25,862 nucleotides of DNA from AVCC01 sp041736255 (GCA_041736255.1 JBGSTZ010000100.1:1-25862); one strand, 5' to 3'; positions 6,452 to 14,483 are shown, counted from the first letter of the stretch. The notes: generated by a model from the letters alone, not told the origin. Program-made: numbers and translations.

Positions 6452-7663
6452 ATGAATAGATTTGAACGCTTATATAAACCGCTGACGTGGCTTATCGCAT
6501 TCATGCTGACTGCTTTTGTGGCCGGATGCGGCGGAAGCGCCGGAAGCACAGGTAGCGGGTCTGCAAATTCAGGCGCAAGGTCACTAGCAAAAAGTACTGT
6601 TGTGATGGGTGCCCCAGCGGTGATGTCGTCCAATCCAAGCGCAAACGACACCAAGGTACCGACCAGCTCCAATAGCAGCAGCAACGTTGTAAGCGGAACC
6701 GTAGTGACTGCAACTTTCAACCAGCCCATGAATAGGGCGACGATTAACTCGGCTCCCGCCGGATCGCTACTCACGTTTACTCTCAAGGAGACAGCCGGTA
6801 ACAATGTACCCGGAACCGTCGCCATGAATACCGCAAACACGGTGGCGACCTTTACGCCAACCGCGACTGCGCTCACGCCGAATACCAACTACACGGCCAC
6901 AATGACCACTGCGGCCAGCAACGTGGGCGGCACGGCAATGGCGAATCCCGTTACATGGAGCTTTACGACCAAAGTCGTCGCGTTTACCGGTCAGACTCCG
7001 GTTGGCTTGGGAACCGCTGGAAATTTCGTGATTCTGTCAAAAACCGGAATCTCAACGGTCCCGAATTCGGTCTTGACCGGTGATATTGGCGTAAGCCCCA
7101 TCGCACACACTGCGATCACCGGGTTTTCAGAAACAGCAGATAGTTCCGATACATTTTCAACCTCCGCTCAAGTGGTCGGAAAGATCTACGCAGCTGACTA
7201 TACAGCCCCAACGCCAACTTACATGACCACGGCAGTAGGCGACATGGAAATCGCATACGCCGACGCCGCTGGACGAGTCTTGCCAGATGTCACTGAACTG
7301 GGCTCCGGGCAAATTGGCGGGCTGACACTCGTTCCCGGTCTCTACAAATGGGGTACTGATGTTTTGATATCGACTGATGTGACTCTCTCAGGTGGTCCAA
7401 ACGATGTCTGGATTTTCCAGATCGCTGGCAACATTACCCAGGCTGCAGCTACCAGGGTGACGCTGGCAGGCGGCGCACTCGCCAAGAACATCTTCTGGCA
7501 GACGGCAGGCCAGGTGGCCATTGGAGCGACCGCACACTTTGAGGGCATCATCCTGTCCAAGACATTGATCGCCATGCAGACCGGCGCATCGGCGAACGGC
7601 AGACTGTTGGCGCAGACTGCGGTTACTCTCGATCAGAACGCGGTCACGCAACCCGCTCTGTAA
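6452..7663 (+). CDS. Lipoprotein with Ig-like domain and DUF3494 ice-binding-like domain
   Basis: A 403-residue exported protein. The N-terminus (MNRFERLYKPLTWLIAF...) is a lipoprotein signal with lipobox VAGC, Cys26 being the lipidated residue. A Gly/Ser-rich linker follows, then a bacterial Ig-like (SbsA/Big_5-type) domain at about 58-175, recognisable by VSGTVVTATFNQPMN, ALTPNTNYTATM and a closing VTWSFTT. Residues 184-403 form a DUF3494 beta-helix domain: LGTAGNFVILSKTGIS, TGDIGVSP, LTLVPGLYKW, LSGGPNDVWIFQIAGN, FWQTAGQVAIG and FEGIILSKTLIAMQTGASANGRLLAQT. DUF3494 includes type 1 ice-binding proteins, but many members have no shown ice activity and may be adhesins. I chose ATG 6452 over the longer frame from 6269 because the signal peptide starts there; only a purine-rich stretch precedes it. 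It is monocistronic. Confidence 0.9.
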   Translation: MNRFERLYKPLTWLIAFMLTAFVAGCGGSAGSTGSGSANSGARSLAKSTVVMGAPAVMSSNPSANDTKVPTSSNSSSNVVSGTVVTATFNQPMNRATINSAPAGSLLTFTLKETAGNNVPGTVAMNTANTVATFTPTATALTPNTNYTATMTTAASNVGGTAMANPVTWSFTTKVVAFTGQTPVGLGTAGNFVILSKTGISTVPNSVLTGDIGVSPIAHTAITGFSETADSSDTFSTSAQVVGKIYAADYTAPTPTYMTTAVGDMEIAYADAAGRVLPDVTELGSGQIGGLTLVPGLYKWGTDVLISTDVTLSGGPNDVWIFQIAGNITQAAATRVTLAGGALAKNIFWQTAGQVAIGATAHFEGIILSKTLIAMQTGASANGRLLAQTAVTLDQNAVTQPAL

Positions 7664-7731
7664 GGACGCAAGAAGTACCGGCTGGGAACACGCGGATGGC
7701 GCTGCTGCTGCCATCGCGCAGCAGAGGCGCT

Positions 7732-8853
7732 TTATCGAGGTCGATCTGAATGGCGGACCCAGTCGGCAAACGCCTCGTCTTCGAATTGATAGTTACCCCG
7801 ATCAATTCGGGTAACGATATTTTTATCGGCCAACCTGCGCAAAGCGTTTTGCGGCGTGGCGGCGGTAACCGGCTTCTCCAGTCCGAGACTTGTACTTATC
7901 CGCCTGCGGGCCTCACTGCCCTGCAAATCTGCAGCACCTTCTGCAATCATTGTCAGCAAAGCCTGATCGGCCGGCAGCAACTCTTCCCATTGTTTTTCAA
8001 ATCCCATGTCGTTGAAAACATGCGCCTTGGTGAAATCCAAAGCGCCTTGTGCGCCTTCAAACGGATTCGTCAGGTAACGGTCGAGATAGAGCCGGAAGAA
8101 CAGCGGGGTCTGCTTCAGCGCATCAAATGCGCTTAACGCATCCGCCAAAGGCAACGGAGTGCGCGCGATGCTGGCTACTTTCTCGACCATCGCCGCCACA
8201 AACTCTGCTCCGAGCAGCTGAAATGGCTCCAGCGCGGCCCAATTGTAGAAGGGTTCCGATGCGCGGCCGAACATCCGGCGCAAGGTGGCCTCCGAGCTGC
8301 CGGCAAACAAGACCTTGATGCGCTCTTTGCGAATATCCAGCGCGGCGCGAAGTGCGTGCGCAAAGATAGTGTTTTCCGGGTTGGCAAGCACCTGGGCTTC
8401 GTCGATAATCAGAATCAGCGGGGTTTTAGTCTTGTCGAAGGCCGCCATCACGTCCATCAGCAAAGTACCGGTCAGCCGGTCTTTGTCGACAAGTTCCGCC
8501 TCAATGCCCGCCTCCGCAAAGCCGGCTACTTTCCCCGAAGCCTTGATTTTCTTTAACGGGGTTTTGAGCCGCTCCCACGCTTTGGCAAAGCTCTTGGGTT
8601 CAATCGCTTTGTACAGCGCAGAAACCAGAGCAGTTGCGGGGTCGTCCTTCAAATCCCAGAGATTCACGTAGACGCACGCGTATCCTTTGGCCTTGGCCGC
8701 CGGGATGAAATCCTGCACCAGAAACTCAGTCTTCCCCATGCGGCGCCGGGCGAATAATCCCCTTGCGCAGGAAAGACCGAGTTCAAAGGACGCCAGGTAT
8801 GCTTGCGCCAGTTCTGGACGGGGGAAGTGCCAGTGAGGAGAAGATGTCTGCAT
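7732..8853 (-). CDS. AAA-type ATPase with C-terminal winged-helix-like region
   Basis: A 373-residue ATPase related to the archaeal/STAND-like 'ATP-binding protein' group. The Walker A is LFARRRMGKTEF (about 33-44), where the usual first Gly is Ala35. The Walker B is PLILIIDEAQ (Asp150, Glu151), and a sensor-like stretch FAGSSEATLRRMFG follows near 191-204. The C-terminal quarter (SLGLEKPVTAATPQNALRRLADKNIVTRIDRGNYQFEDEAFADWV) looks like a winged helix, as in this group. No partner gene is adjacent: the lipoprotein converges on one side and the YceI operon ends on the other. The group is found in toxin-antitoxin-like, defence and mobile contexts, but none is evident here. The start at 8853 lacks a ribosome-binding site, so the mRNA could be leaderless. 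The precise role is unknown. Confidence 0.8.
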   Translation of the reverse strand: MQTSSPHWHFPRPELAQAYLASFELGLSCARGLFARRRMGKTEFLVQDFIPAAKAKGYACVYVNLWDLKDDPATALVSALYKAIEPKSFAKAWERLKTPLKKIKASGKVAGFAEAGIEAELVDKDRLTGTLLMDVMAAFDKTKTPLILIIDEAQVLANPENTIFAHALRAALDIRKERIKVLFAGSSEATLRRMFGRASEPFYNWAALEPFQLLGAEFVAAMVEKVASIARTPLPLADALSAFDALKQTPLFFRLYLDRYLTNPFEGAQGALDFTKAHVFNDMGFEKQWEELLPADQALLTMIAEGAADLQGSEARRRISTSLGLEKPVTAATPQNALRRLADKNIVTRIDRGNYQFEDEAFADWVRHSDRPR

Positions 8854-8902
8854 AAGTATTAAAAATAATTATCGTATTTACTGATAAGTATTTTATATAC
8901 TA

Positions 8903-8914
8903 ATTCGTACTAAT
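8903..8914. promoter_or_regulatory. Quasi-palindromic 12-mer upstream of the AAA ATPase gene
   Basis: ATTCGTACTAAT, near-palindromic around GTAC, lies 50 bases before the ATPase start and recurs inverted at 10742-10753 before the cytochrome b561 gene. Within it, TACTAAT is also repeated one helical turn away (8898-8904 and 8908-8914). It is a candidate operator; a chance match is possible at this length. Confidence 0.25.
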
Positions 8915-8979
8915 GCAAAGAATCGTAAGCACGAACCCCCGTCTTTGCGGAGTGTTTTGAGCACTTCTTAATGACGCAA

Positions 8980-9546
8980 TCAGTCAGCCTTGATCCCTTC
9001 CACCTCGATCGCCAGCTTTACTTCTGGCGCAAACCCCATTTTTACACCGTAGTCAATGCCGAAATCGGCGCGGCTGAAGGTGGCGCTGGCGTCGGCACCG
9101 CACACTTCGCGTTTCAGCATCGGATGCTGGATGCATTTGAATTGGTTGATGGTCAGTGCCACCGGTTTGGTCACGCCATGCAACGTCAGTGTGCCTTCAA
9201 CCGCTACTGGTTTGTCGCCGTCGAACTTGATCGAGGTGCCTTTGTATACGGCGGTCGGGAATTGGGCGACGTCGAACATGTCCTTCGATTTGGCGTGTGT
9301 ATTCAGTTTGGCATGGCCGAAATCGAGCGAGGCGGCGTCGATGGTGATGTCAACAGTACCCGTTTTGGCAGCGCGATCCAGCGTGATGGTGCCGCTGCTT
9401 TTGGTGAACTTGCCGCGCAGTATTGAAAGGCCGCCCATGTGATCGGCTTCGAAGCTCGGGTAAGTGTGGCTGGGATCGATATTGTAGGTTTGTGCAAAAG
9501 CTGAAACGCTGCTGACAGCGAGTACGAGGGCGACGAGATGTTTCAT
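8980..9546 (-). CDS. YceI family periplasmic protein
   Basis: A 188-residue YceI-like lipocalin-fold protein. A cleavable signal peptide (MKHLVALVLAVSSVSAFA) is followed by QTYNIDPSHTYPSFEADHMG, the usual YceI start. Internal blocks SGTITLDRAAKTGTVDITID, FPTAVYKGTSIKFDGDKP and LTLHGVTKPVALTI are typical. The family binds isoprenoid chains such as polyprenyl pyrophosphate or quinones in the periplasm. AAAGGA stands about eight bases ahead of the ATG. It is the third gene of a cytochrome b561-YceI-YceI operon, 34 bases after the second. Two cysteines (KCIQHPMLKREVCGAD) could form a disulphide. The ligand is unknown. Confidence 0.94.
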   Translation of the reverse strand: MKHLVALVLAVSSVSAFAQTYNIDPSHTYPSFEADHMGGLSILRGKFTKSSGTITLDRAAKTGTVDITIDAASLDFGHAKLNTHAKSKDMFDVAQFPTAVYKGTSIKFDGDKPVAVEGTLTLHGVTKPVALTINQFKCIQHPMLKREVCGADASATFSRADFGIDYGVKMGFAPEVKLAIEVEGIKAD

Positions 9547-9580
9547 GGATTAATTCCTTTGTGTGTGAAAGTGGAGTGGA

Positions 9581-10162
9581 TTATTCAGCCGCGACAACGC
9601 GGAATTTGATGATGACTTCATTGGCGACCATGTCGGTGTCCGACCATTCGCCTTCACCGATGCTATAGGTCAATCGTTTGATCGGCAGCGCACCCTCAAA
9701 AACCTGAAGTGCGCCTTCTTTCTTGATGGTCAGCGGAAAACTGACGTTGGCGCTTTTACCCTTGATGGTGAGCTTGCCGCTGACTTCAAGCTTGCCGGGG
9801 ACCAGCATTTTCATGCCGCTGGAAACGAAGCTGGCTTTCGGGAACTGGGCTGCATTGAACCATTCCTTCTTCAGCACTTCCTGGTTCATTTCCTGGTCGC
9901 CCAGATCGAAACTGGCAGTGTTGATCTCGACCGTGGCTTTTGATGCCTCAGGCTTGGCGGCATTGAAATCGATATGTGCATCGAATTTGCGGAATTTGGC
10001 TTCGACTGGCACATTCATTTGTTTGAAAACTGCACTCACCGTGCTTTTGGCTGGATCGGGTTTCAGCAGTGCGCTGGCGATATTCGGCAACGCCAGCGCG
10101 CCGGCAAGCAGTAGGGCGATGGCAGTATTGCGTTTGGTGGGCTTCAGTAATTTGGCTTGCAT
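9581..10162 (-). CDS. YceI family periplasmic protein, second paralogue
   Basis: A 193-residue YceI-family protein that is clearly diverged from its downstream neighbour. The signal peptide (basic MQAKLLKPTKR, then a hydrophobic core ending in ASA) precedes LLKPDPAKSTVSAVFKQMNV. Internal blocks SFDLGDQEMNQEVLKKEWFN, FPKASFVSSGMKML and KLTIKGKSANVSFPLTI are family-typical. It lies 26 bases after the cytochrome b561 gene and has AAGGA ahead of its ATG, so it is translated from the same message. Pairing of b561 with YceI is common in proteobacteria. A joint role in quinone or isoprenoid redox chemistry at the inner membrane is inferred from that pairing, not shown here. Confidence 0.94.
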   Translation of the reverse strand: MQAKLLKPTKRNTAIALLLAGALALPNIASALLKPDPAKSTVSAVFKQMNVPVEAKFRKFDAHIDFNAAKPEASKATVEINTASFDLGDQEMNQEVLKKEWFNAAQFPKASFVSSGMKMLVPGKLEVSGKLTIKGKSANVSFPLTIKKEGALQVFEGALPIKRLTYSIGEGEWSDTDMVANEVIIKFRVVAAE

Positions 10163-10188
10163 GGGGGAAATCCTTGTTGGAAAAATAC

Positions 10189-10722
10189 TTAGGGCAAAAT
10201 GCGTTTGAAAATGCCATCGCGGTCGATGAAGTGGTGTTTCAGTGCGGCCAGAATATGCAAGCCGGCTGCGGCCAGTAATGTTGCGTTGAGCGTGTAGTGC
10301 GCGGTTTTCAGCAACTCTTTAAGTTCCTGGTCGGGCGCGATCAGCACCGGCAGCGAAATCAGGCCCAGATACACCACCGGAACTCCGGCCGCCAGGCTGT
10401 AAAAATATCCCGAAAATGGAATGGCGAACATCAACACATACAGCAAACCGTGCAAGCCGCTGGCGGCATTTTGCTGCCATACCGCCATGCTGGCCGGATA
10501 TGGCGGCGCTGCATGGGTCAAACGCCATAACAGGCGCAGGCAGACCAAGCCCAAAATAGTTACCCCCAGCCATTTGTGCCAGGAAAAATATTTCAGCTTG
10601 GTGGGCGTGATGCCGGGAATGTCCGTCATCGTCACGCCCAGCGCAAAAGAGCCGACGATCAGGAGCGCGATCAACCAATGCAGCAACATGGCGGTTTTTG
10701 TATAACTTGTAGTGTGTTGCAT
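10189..10722 (-). CDS. Cytochrome b561 family protein
   Basis: A 177-residue inner-membrane dihaem cytochrome b561 of the CybB type, with four predicted membrane helices. Candidate haem-ligand histidines lie in MLLHWLIALLIVG (helix 1), FSWHKWLGV (helix 2), GLHGLLYVLMF (helix 3) and AAGLHILAALKHHF (helix 4). CybB-type proteins pass electrons to and from quinone. It is the first gene of the b561-YceI-YceI operon. The start at 10722 is preceded only by a weak AGGGAT-like signal, and an ATTAGTACGAAT quasi-palindrome lies 20 bases upstream of it. No membrane helix or histidine appears to be missing. Confidence 0.95.
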   Translation of the reverse strand: MQHTTSYTKTAMLLHWLIALLIVGSFALGVTMTDIPGITPTKLKYFSWHKWLGVTILGLVCLRLLWRLTHAAPPYPASMAVWQQNAASGLHGLLYVLMFAIPFSGYFYSLAAGVPVVYLGLISLPVLIAPDQELKELLKTAHYTLNATLLAAAGLHILAALKHHFIDRDGIFKRILP

Positions 10723-10741
10723 AGGGATTTAAATTGTTCGG

Positions 10742-10753
10742 ATTAGTACGAAT
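10742..10753. promoter_or_regulatory. Quasi-palindromic 12-mer upstream of cytochrome b561
   Basis: ATTAGTACGAAT is the exact reverse complement of the 12-mer at 8903-8914 and starts 20 bases before the b561 start codon. Its position near the operon promoter fits an operator, but no regulator is assigned. Confidence 0.25.
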
Positions 10754-10788
10754 ATAGCAAAAAAAATGAAATGCTGCTGACAGCGTAA

Positions 10789-10835
10789 GAATTAGAAGCA
10801 GGAATTAGAAGCAGGAATTAGTAGCAGGAATTAGG
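10789..10835. repeat. 13-bp tandem repeat, about 3.6 copies
   Basis: Units GAATTAGAAGCAG, GAATTAGAAGCAG and GAATTAGTAGCAG, then a partial GAATTAGG, run head to tail. The only difference among full units is one A-to-T change. It is a non-coding minisatellite in the divergent promoter region; copy number may vary between strains. Confidence 0.85.
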
Positions 10836-10902
10836 AATGTGCTGAAATAGCATCAGTTTTCCTTTACACGCCTATTCATTTTTCCCTACAATAAAATTAC
10901 TT

Positions 10903-10919
10903 ATTGTCTGATAGACAAT
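10903..10919. promoter_or_regulatory. Short perfect inverted repeat
   Basis: ATTGTCT and AGACAAT are perfect 7-bp arms around a GAT spacer. The 17-base size and AT-rich context fit a dimeric repressor or activator site, about 300 bases before the stress-protein start. There is no T-run, so it is not a terminator. Confidence 0.35.
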
Positions 10920-11214
10920 TAAACGGCCAGCGTATATTCTTTGCAATACCTCATAAAATGCGGAAATTTATAGCGGTGCTGGTGGTTCTTTGTAACAAAT
11001 AAAAGCGTTGCGTTAGTACAAAGGATGAGGCGCGCCGTATTGTTGAAGCTGTCTTTAGCAATCCCACCCCGGCAATAGCATTATTAACAAAAAAATCACA
11101 GATTTATTTTTGGTTTTATCTACAGCACCATCGAACTGGATATGGCGGTAACAAATTCATTTTTGTCCAATCCCGGCATCCTTGTACGGTGCCTTTAAAA
11201 AGGAGATTTAAATC

Positions 11215-12348
11215 GTGAAAAATACCATCGTCGCTGTATATGATAATTTTGAAGATGCAGATATGGCATGCAAGGAATTGATTGCCGCAGGCTTCTCCCG
11301 TTCCAACACGCAGGTCAATGCGCAATCCGACAGTTCGCTTACTGATAGCAGCGGCACGAACACCGGCGCAGAGCACGAAGAATCTGGTATTGGCCATTTC
11401 TTTCGCTCCCTGTTCGGGAGGGACGATGACAAAGAAGAGCATGACATTTATGCTGAATCGGTTAGGCGCGGCAGTTATGTCCTTACGGCCCAACCCGACA
11501 GCGAACAGCAGGCAGATTTGGCGACCGAAATTATGAACCGCTTCGACCCTGTCGATATCGATGATCGTTCAAGCCAGTGGAAAAGTCAGGGCTGGACCGG
11601 CTACGATGAAGCCGCGCCGATGATGAGTGCAGATGAAATCGAAAAGGATCGCAGTGCTTATGGCACCACACGTCAGCCCGACACGACAGAAACAGCGAAG
11701 ATTCCTGTTATTCAAGAAGAAATAAAAGTCGGAAAACGCACCGTACAACGCGGCGGCGTACGGATTATCCAGCGTGTCCAGGAAACTCCCGTCAATGAAT
11801 CTGTCAACTTGCGCGAAGAGCAGGTAAAGGTCGAGCGTCACCCGGTCGACCAGCCCGCTAGCACAGCGGATATGGCCGCTTTCAAGGAGGGCACGATAGA
11901 GATGACGGAAACGGCGGAAGAAGCGGTGGTTTCCAAGACTGCACGCGTGGTGGAAGAGGTCGTGGTAGGCAAGGAAGTCAGCGATCGCACGGAAACGATC
12001 AGCGATACCGTACGCCGGACAGATGTTGAGGTGGAGCAAATGGCCGCTTCTGGTAACACTACAGGCAATGCCACCGATACCAGCCTTATGGACGACGATC
12101 AGGATTTCCGCAGGCACTGGCAGACTTCCTACGGCAGCCAGGGTGGCCGATACGAAGATTATGACGCCGCATATCGCTATGGCTCGAGTGCAGCGGGCAG
12201 CGAGCGTTACAAGAATCGGCAATGGACGGAAGTCGAGCCCGACCTGCGTGGCGATTGGGAATCCAACCACCCAGGCAGTACATGGGAGAAAGTGAAAGAT
12301 GCGGTGCGATACGGTGCCGAACGCATCACCGGCAAAAACCGTCAATAA
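11215..12348 (+). CDS. Stress-response protein with GSP17M-like and DUF2382 domains
   Basis: A 377-residue hydrophilic, acidic protein. Residues 1-110 (MKNTIVAVYDNFEDADMACK...) resemble the general stress protein 17M-like domain, which looks for paired cysteine-poor repeats; ELIAAGFSRSN and GSYVLTA are typical. Residues 162-280 are a DUF2382 (YsnF/AvaK) domain: KIPVIQEEIKVGKRTVQRGG, RVQETPVNESVNLREEQVKV and VVEEVVVGKEVSDRTETISD. The C-terminus repeats YRYG/VRYG motifs around EPDLRGDWESNHPGSTWEKV. It starts with GTG, supported by AAGGAG at 11200-11205. A second DUF2382 gene follows 84 bases later. DUF2382 proteins are linked to oxidative and general stress; the molecular function is unknown. 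Confidence 0.88.
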   Translation: MKNTIVAVYDNFEDADMACKELIAAGFSRSNTQVNAQSDSSLTDSSGTNTGAEHEESGIGHFFRSLFGRDDDKEEHDIYAESVRRGSYVLTAQPDSEQQADLATEIMNRFDPVDIDDRSSQWKSQGWTGYDEAAPMMSADEIEKDRSAYGTTRQPDTTETAKIPVIQEEIKVGKRTVQRGGVRIIQRVQETPVNESVNLREEQVKVERHPVDQPASTADMAAFKEGTIEMTETAEEAVVSKTARVVEEVVVGKEVSDRTETISDTVRRTDVEVEQMAASGNTTGNATDTSLMDDDQDFRRHWQTSYGSQGGRYEDYDAAYRYGSSAAGSERYKNRQWTEVEPDLRGDWESNHPGSTWEKVKDAVRYGAERITGKNRQ

Positions 12349-12377
12349 GCATTGTTACCGAGCATTGCCACTGAAAA

Positions 12378-12407
12378 CCTAAGCAGGATTATCCAATCCG
12401 GCTTAGG
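12378..12407 (+). promoter_or_regulatory. Strong intercistronic stem-loop
   Basis: Arms CCTAAGC-A-GGATT and AATCC-G-GCTTAGG form a 12-bp stem with one internal mismatch and an ATCC loop. It sits between the two DUF2382 genes, 30 bases after the first stop and 25 before the second start. No T-run follows, so it is more likely an mRNA processing, stability or partial-attenuation element than a terminator. Confidence 0.55.
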
Positions 12408-12432
12408 GGCAAGTCAATCCAGGGAAATTCAA

Positions 12433-12906
12433 ATGGTGCAAATTCAAGAAGATCCCAGCCAGCGCGGGTTGCAAGCGCAAACAAATGAAAGTCAGCTTGA
12501 GACAGTCGTGCCGGTATGGCAAGAAGAATTGCATGTCGGCACTCGAGTCGTCGAAACCGGAAAAGGACTCCGCATTCATAAAACCGTTTCTGAAGAGGAG
12601 CGCATCGTCGACCCACCCCTGATGCATGACGAATTGTTAGTGGAACATGTCGTGATCGGAGAATGGGTAGAGCCCGGTATGCAGCCGGAAATGCGCTATG
12701 AAGGCGCTACCCTTATCGTGCCGGTATTCGAAGAAGTTCTTGTTGTCGAGAAAAAATTGCGGCTTAAGGAAGAATTGCGCATTACTCGCCAAACCCATGA
12801 GACGCGCGACCCGCGCAGCGTTGTACTCAGGTCGGAAAAGGTCACGGTGGAGCGTTTCGACCGCTCCGGGCAATCCGGCGAAGAAGAGACAGGCAGCCAG
12901 GCTTAA
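12433..12906 (+). CDS. DUF2382 (YsnF/AvaK) domain protein
   Basis: A 157-residue, charge-rich cytosolic protein made almost wholly of DUF2382-type repeats: VVPVWQEELHVGTRVVETGK, LRIHKTVSEEERIVDPP, LIVPVFEEVLVVEKKLRLKE and ELRITRQTHETRDPRSVVLR. A longer frame could begin at a TTG at 12352, but I chose the ATG at 12433: AGGGA stands seven bases ahead, homology starts downstream of it, and the longer N-terminus would be encoded by the stem-loop at 12378-12407. It is probably transcribed with the preceding DUF2382 gene. The two proteins share domain architecture and may work together, but nothing shows how. Confidence 0.88.
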   Translation: MVQIQEDPSQRGLQAQTNESQLETVVPVWQEELHVGTRVVETGKGLRIHKTVSEEERIVDPPLMHDELLVEHVVIGEWVEPGMQPEMRYEGATLIVPVFEEVLVVEKKLRLKEELRITRQTHETRDPRSVVLRSEKVTVERFDRSGQSGEEETGSQA

Positions 12907-13055
12907 AATTAATCTTTAAGGACATCGGTCTTGGCAAGCCGATGCATCCTGCAAATGTTAATCGCCATTATTGCGGATATAAAATCCGGCAAAATCTACC
13001 CTTGATTTAACGAAATTTTCCTTTCGATTACACAAGTTCCGACTGCTGGCGAAAG

Positions 13056-14483
13056 TTAAATTTTTCGTGCCAGCGCCGCTGCAATGCCGATGTAATTGGC
13101 TGGCGTCATCACCAGCAGCAAGTCTTTGGCTTCTTGCGGAATCGCCAGGCCGGCGATGAACTCGCGCAGCGCATCTTTCGAGATGCCTTTGCCGCGCGTG
13201 AGTTCCTTCAATTGTTCATACGGGTTTTCAATGCCGTAGCGGCGCATCACGGTCTGCACCGGTTCGGCCAGCACTTCCCAAGTGGCGTCGAGGTCTTCGT
13301 CCAGCCGGACCGGATTGACTTCCAGCTTGTTCAGGCCACGCAGGCAGCTGTCATACGCCAGCAACGTATAGCCGAAAGCGACGCCGATATTGCGCAGCAC
13401 GGTCGAATCGGTCAAGTCGCGCTGCCAGCGCGAGATCGGGAGTTTTTCCGACAAGTGCTTCAAAATCGCGTTGGCCAGGCCGAGGTTGCCTTCGGAATTC
13501 TCGAAGTCGATCGGATTGACCTTGTGCGGCATGGTGCTGGAACCGATTTCGCCCGCTTTGGTAGTTTGCTTGAAATACCCTTGCGAAATATAACCCCACA
13601 GGTCGCGATTCAGGTCGAGCAAAATCGTGTTGGCGCGCGCGAAAGCGTCGAACAGTTCGGCCATGTAATCGTGCGGTTCGATCTGGATCGTGTACGGATT
13701 GAATGTCAGCCCCAGCCGCTGCTCGATCACGTTCTTCGAAAACGTTTCCCAGTCAGTGTCGGGATAGGCCGCCAAATGGGCATTGTAATTGCCAACCGCA
13801 CCGTTCATCTTGCCCAGAATCTGGACTGCGCCGATGCGTTGTTGCGCGCGTTGCAGGCGTGCCACCACGTTGGCGATTTCCTTGCCGAGCGTGGTCGGGC
13901 TGGCCGACTGGCCGTGGGTGCGCGCCAGCATCGGCACATCGGCATGCGCGTGCGCCAGTGCGGTCAGTTTGGAGACCAAACCTTGCAGCGCCGGCAGCAT
14001 CACCTGGTCGCGGGCGGCTTTCAGCATCATGCCGTGCGAGGTGTTGTTGATATCTTCCGAAGTGCAGGCGAAATGGATGAATTCGGAAGCGGCCTTCAAC
14101 TCTGCCGTGATCGAGGCGTCAATCGTGACCTGGCGCGCCGGCAGATGCTCGAATCCTTTTTGGAGCGGCAGTCCGACCGACTCTTTCAGCCAATATTCGA
14201 CCGCTTTCACGTCGTGGTTGGTGACGGCTTCGATGGCCTTGATCCGCGCCGCATCGGCCTCGGTAAACTCGTCGGCAATTTGATCCAGGCGCGCACTGGC
14301 GCTGGCCGAAAATGGCTTGATTTCGGCGAAACCGGCCAGCGACAACGCTTGCAACCAAGAGATTTCGACTTTCACGCGATGGCGCATGAACCCGGCTTCG
14401 GACAGGATCGGACGCAGCGGATCGACTTTGGCGGCATAGCGACCATCAAGCGGGGAAAGAGCGGAGAGCGGGGACAGTGACAT
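13056..14483 (-). CDS. purB: Adenylosuccinate lyase
   Basis: PurB cleaves SAICAR to AICAR and adenylosuccinate to AMP, both with release of fumarate, in purine synthesis. The 475-residue protein is full length. Signatures include SALSPLDGRYAAKVDPLRPI at the N-terminus, FACTSEDINNTSHGMML, ARTHGQSASPTTLGKE (catalytic His region) and the fumarase-lyase signature GSSTMPHKVNPIDFEN. The ATG at 14483 is preferred over an extension to 14627, since homology starts at MSLSPLSALSPLDGRY and the extension would cover the promoter region of the divergent GST gene. The ribosome-binding site is weak. Divergent pairing with a GST gene is, as far as I recall, frequent in Burkholderiales. Confidence 0.98.
   Translation of the reverse strand: MSLSPLSALSPLDGRYAAKVDPLRPILSEAGFMRHRVKVEISWLQALSLAGFAEIKPFSASASARLDQIADEFTEADAARIKAIEAVTNHDVKAVEYWLKESVGLPLQKGFEHLPARQVTIDASITAELKAASEFIHFACTSEDINNTSHGMMLKAARDQVMLPALQGLVSKLTALAHAHADVPMLARTHGQSASPTTLGKEIANVVARLQRAQQRIGAVQILGKMNGAVGNYNAHLAAYPDTDWETFSKNVIEQRLGLTFNPYTIQIEPHDYMAELFDAFARANTILLDLNRDLWGYISQGYFKQTTKAGEIGSSTMPHKVNPIDFENSEGNLGLANAILKHLSEKLPISRWQRDLTDSTVLRNIGVAFGYTLLAYDSCLRGLNKLEVNPVRLDEDLDATWEVLAEPVQTVMRRYGIENPYEQLKELTRGKGISKDALREFIAGLAIPQEAKDLLLVMTPANYIGIAAALARKI

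Larger units (their letters stand above)
10723..11214. other. 492-base divergent intergenic region
   Basis: No gene is supported here. The region separates the divergent b561 operon and the stress-protein genes, so it should hold both promoters. It contains a quasi-palindrome at 10742-10753, three and a half 13-bp tandem repeats at 10789-10835, and an inverted repeat ATTGTCT-GAT-AGACAAT at 10903-10919. An AAGGAG ribosome-binding site at 11200-11205 serves the GTG start at 11215. The sequence is AT-rich relative to its flanks. Confidence 0.5.

Noticed and set aside
12923..12944. Hairpin CATCGG/CCGATG after the second DUF2382 gene as terminator
   Set aside because: The stem is short and lacks a following T-run in either direction, so it is not called.
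13134..14480. 448-codon forward open frame
   Set aside because: It lies fully antisense to purB, whose product is unmistakable; the peptide is Arg/His/Gln-rich, as expected of a shadow frame.
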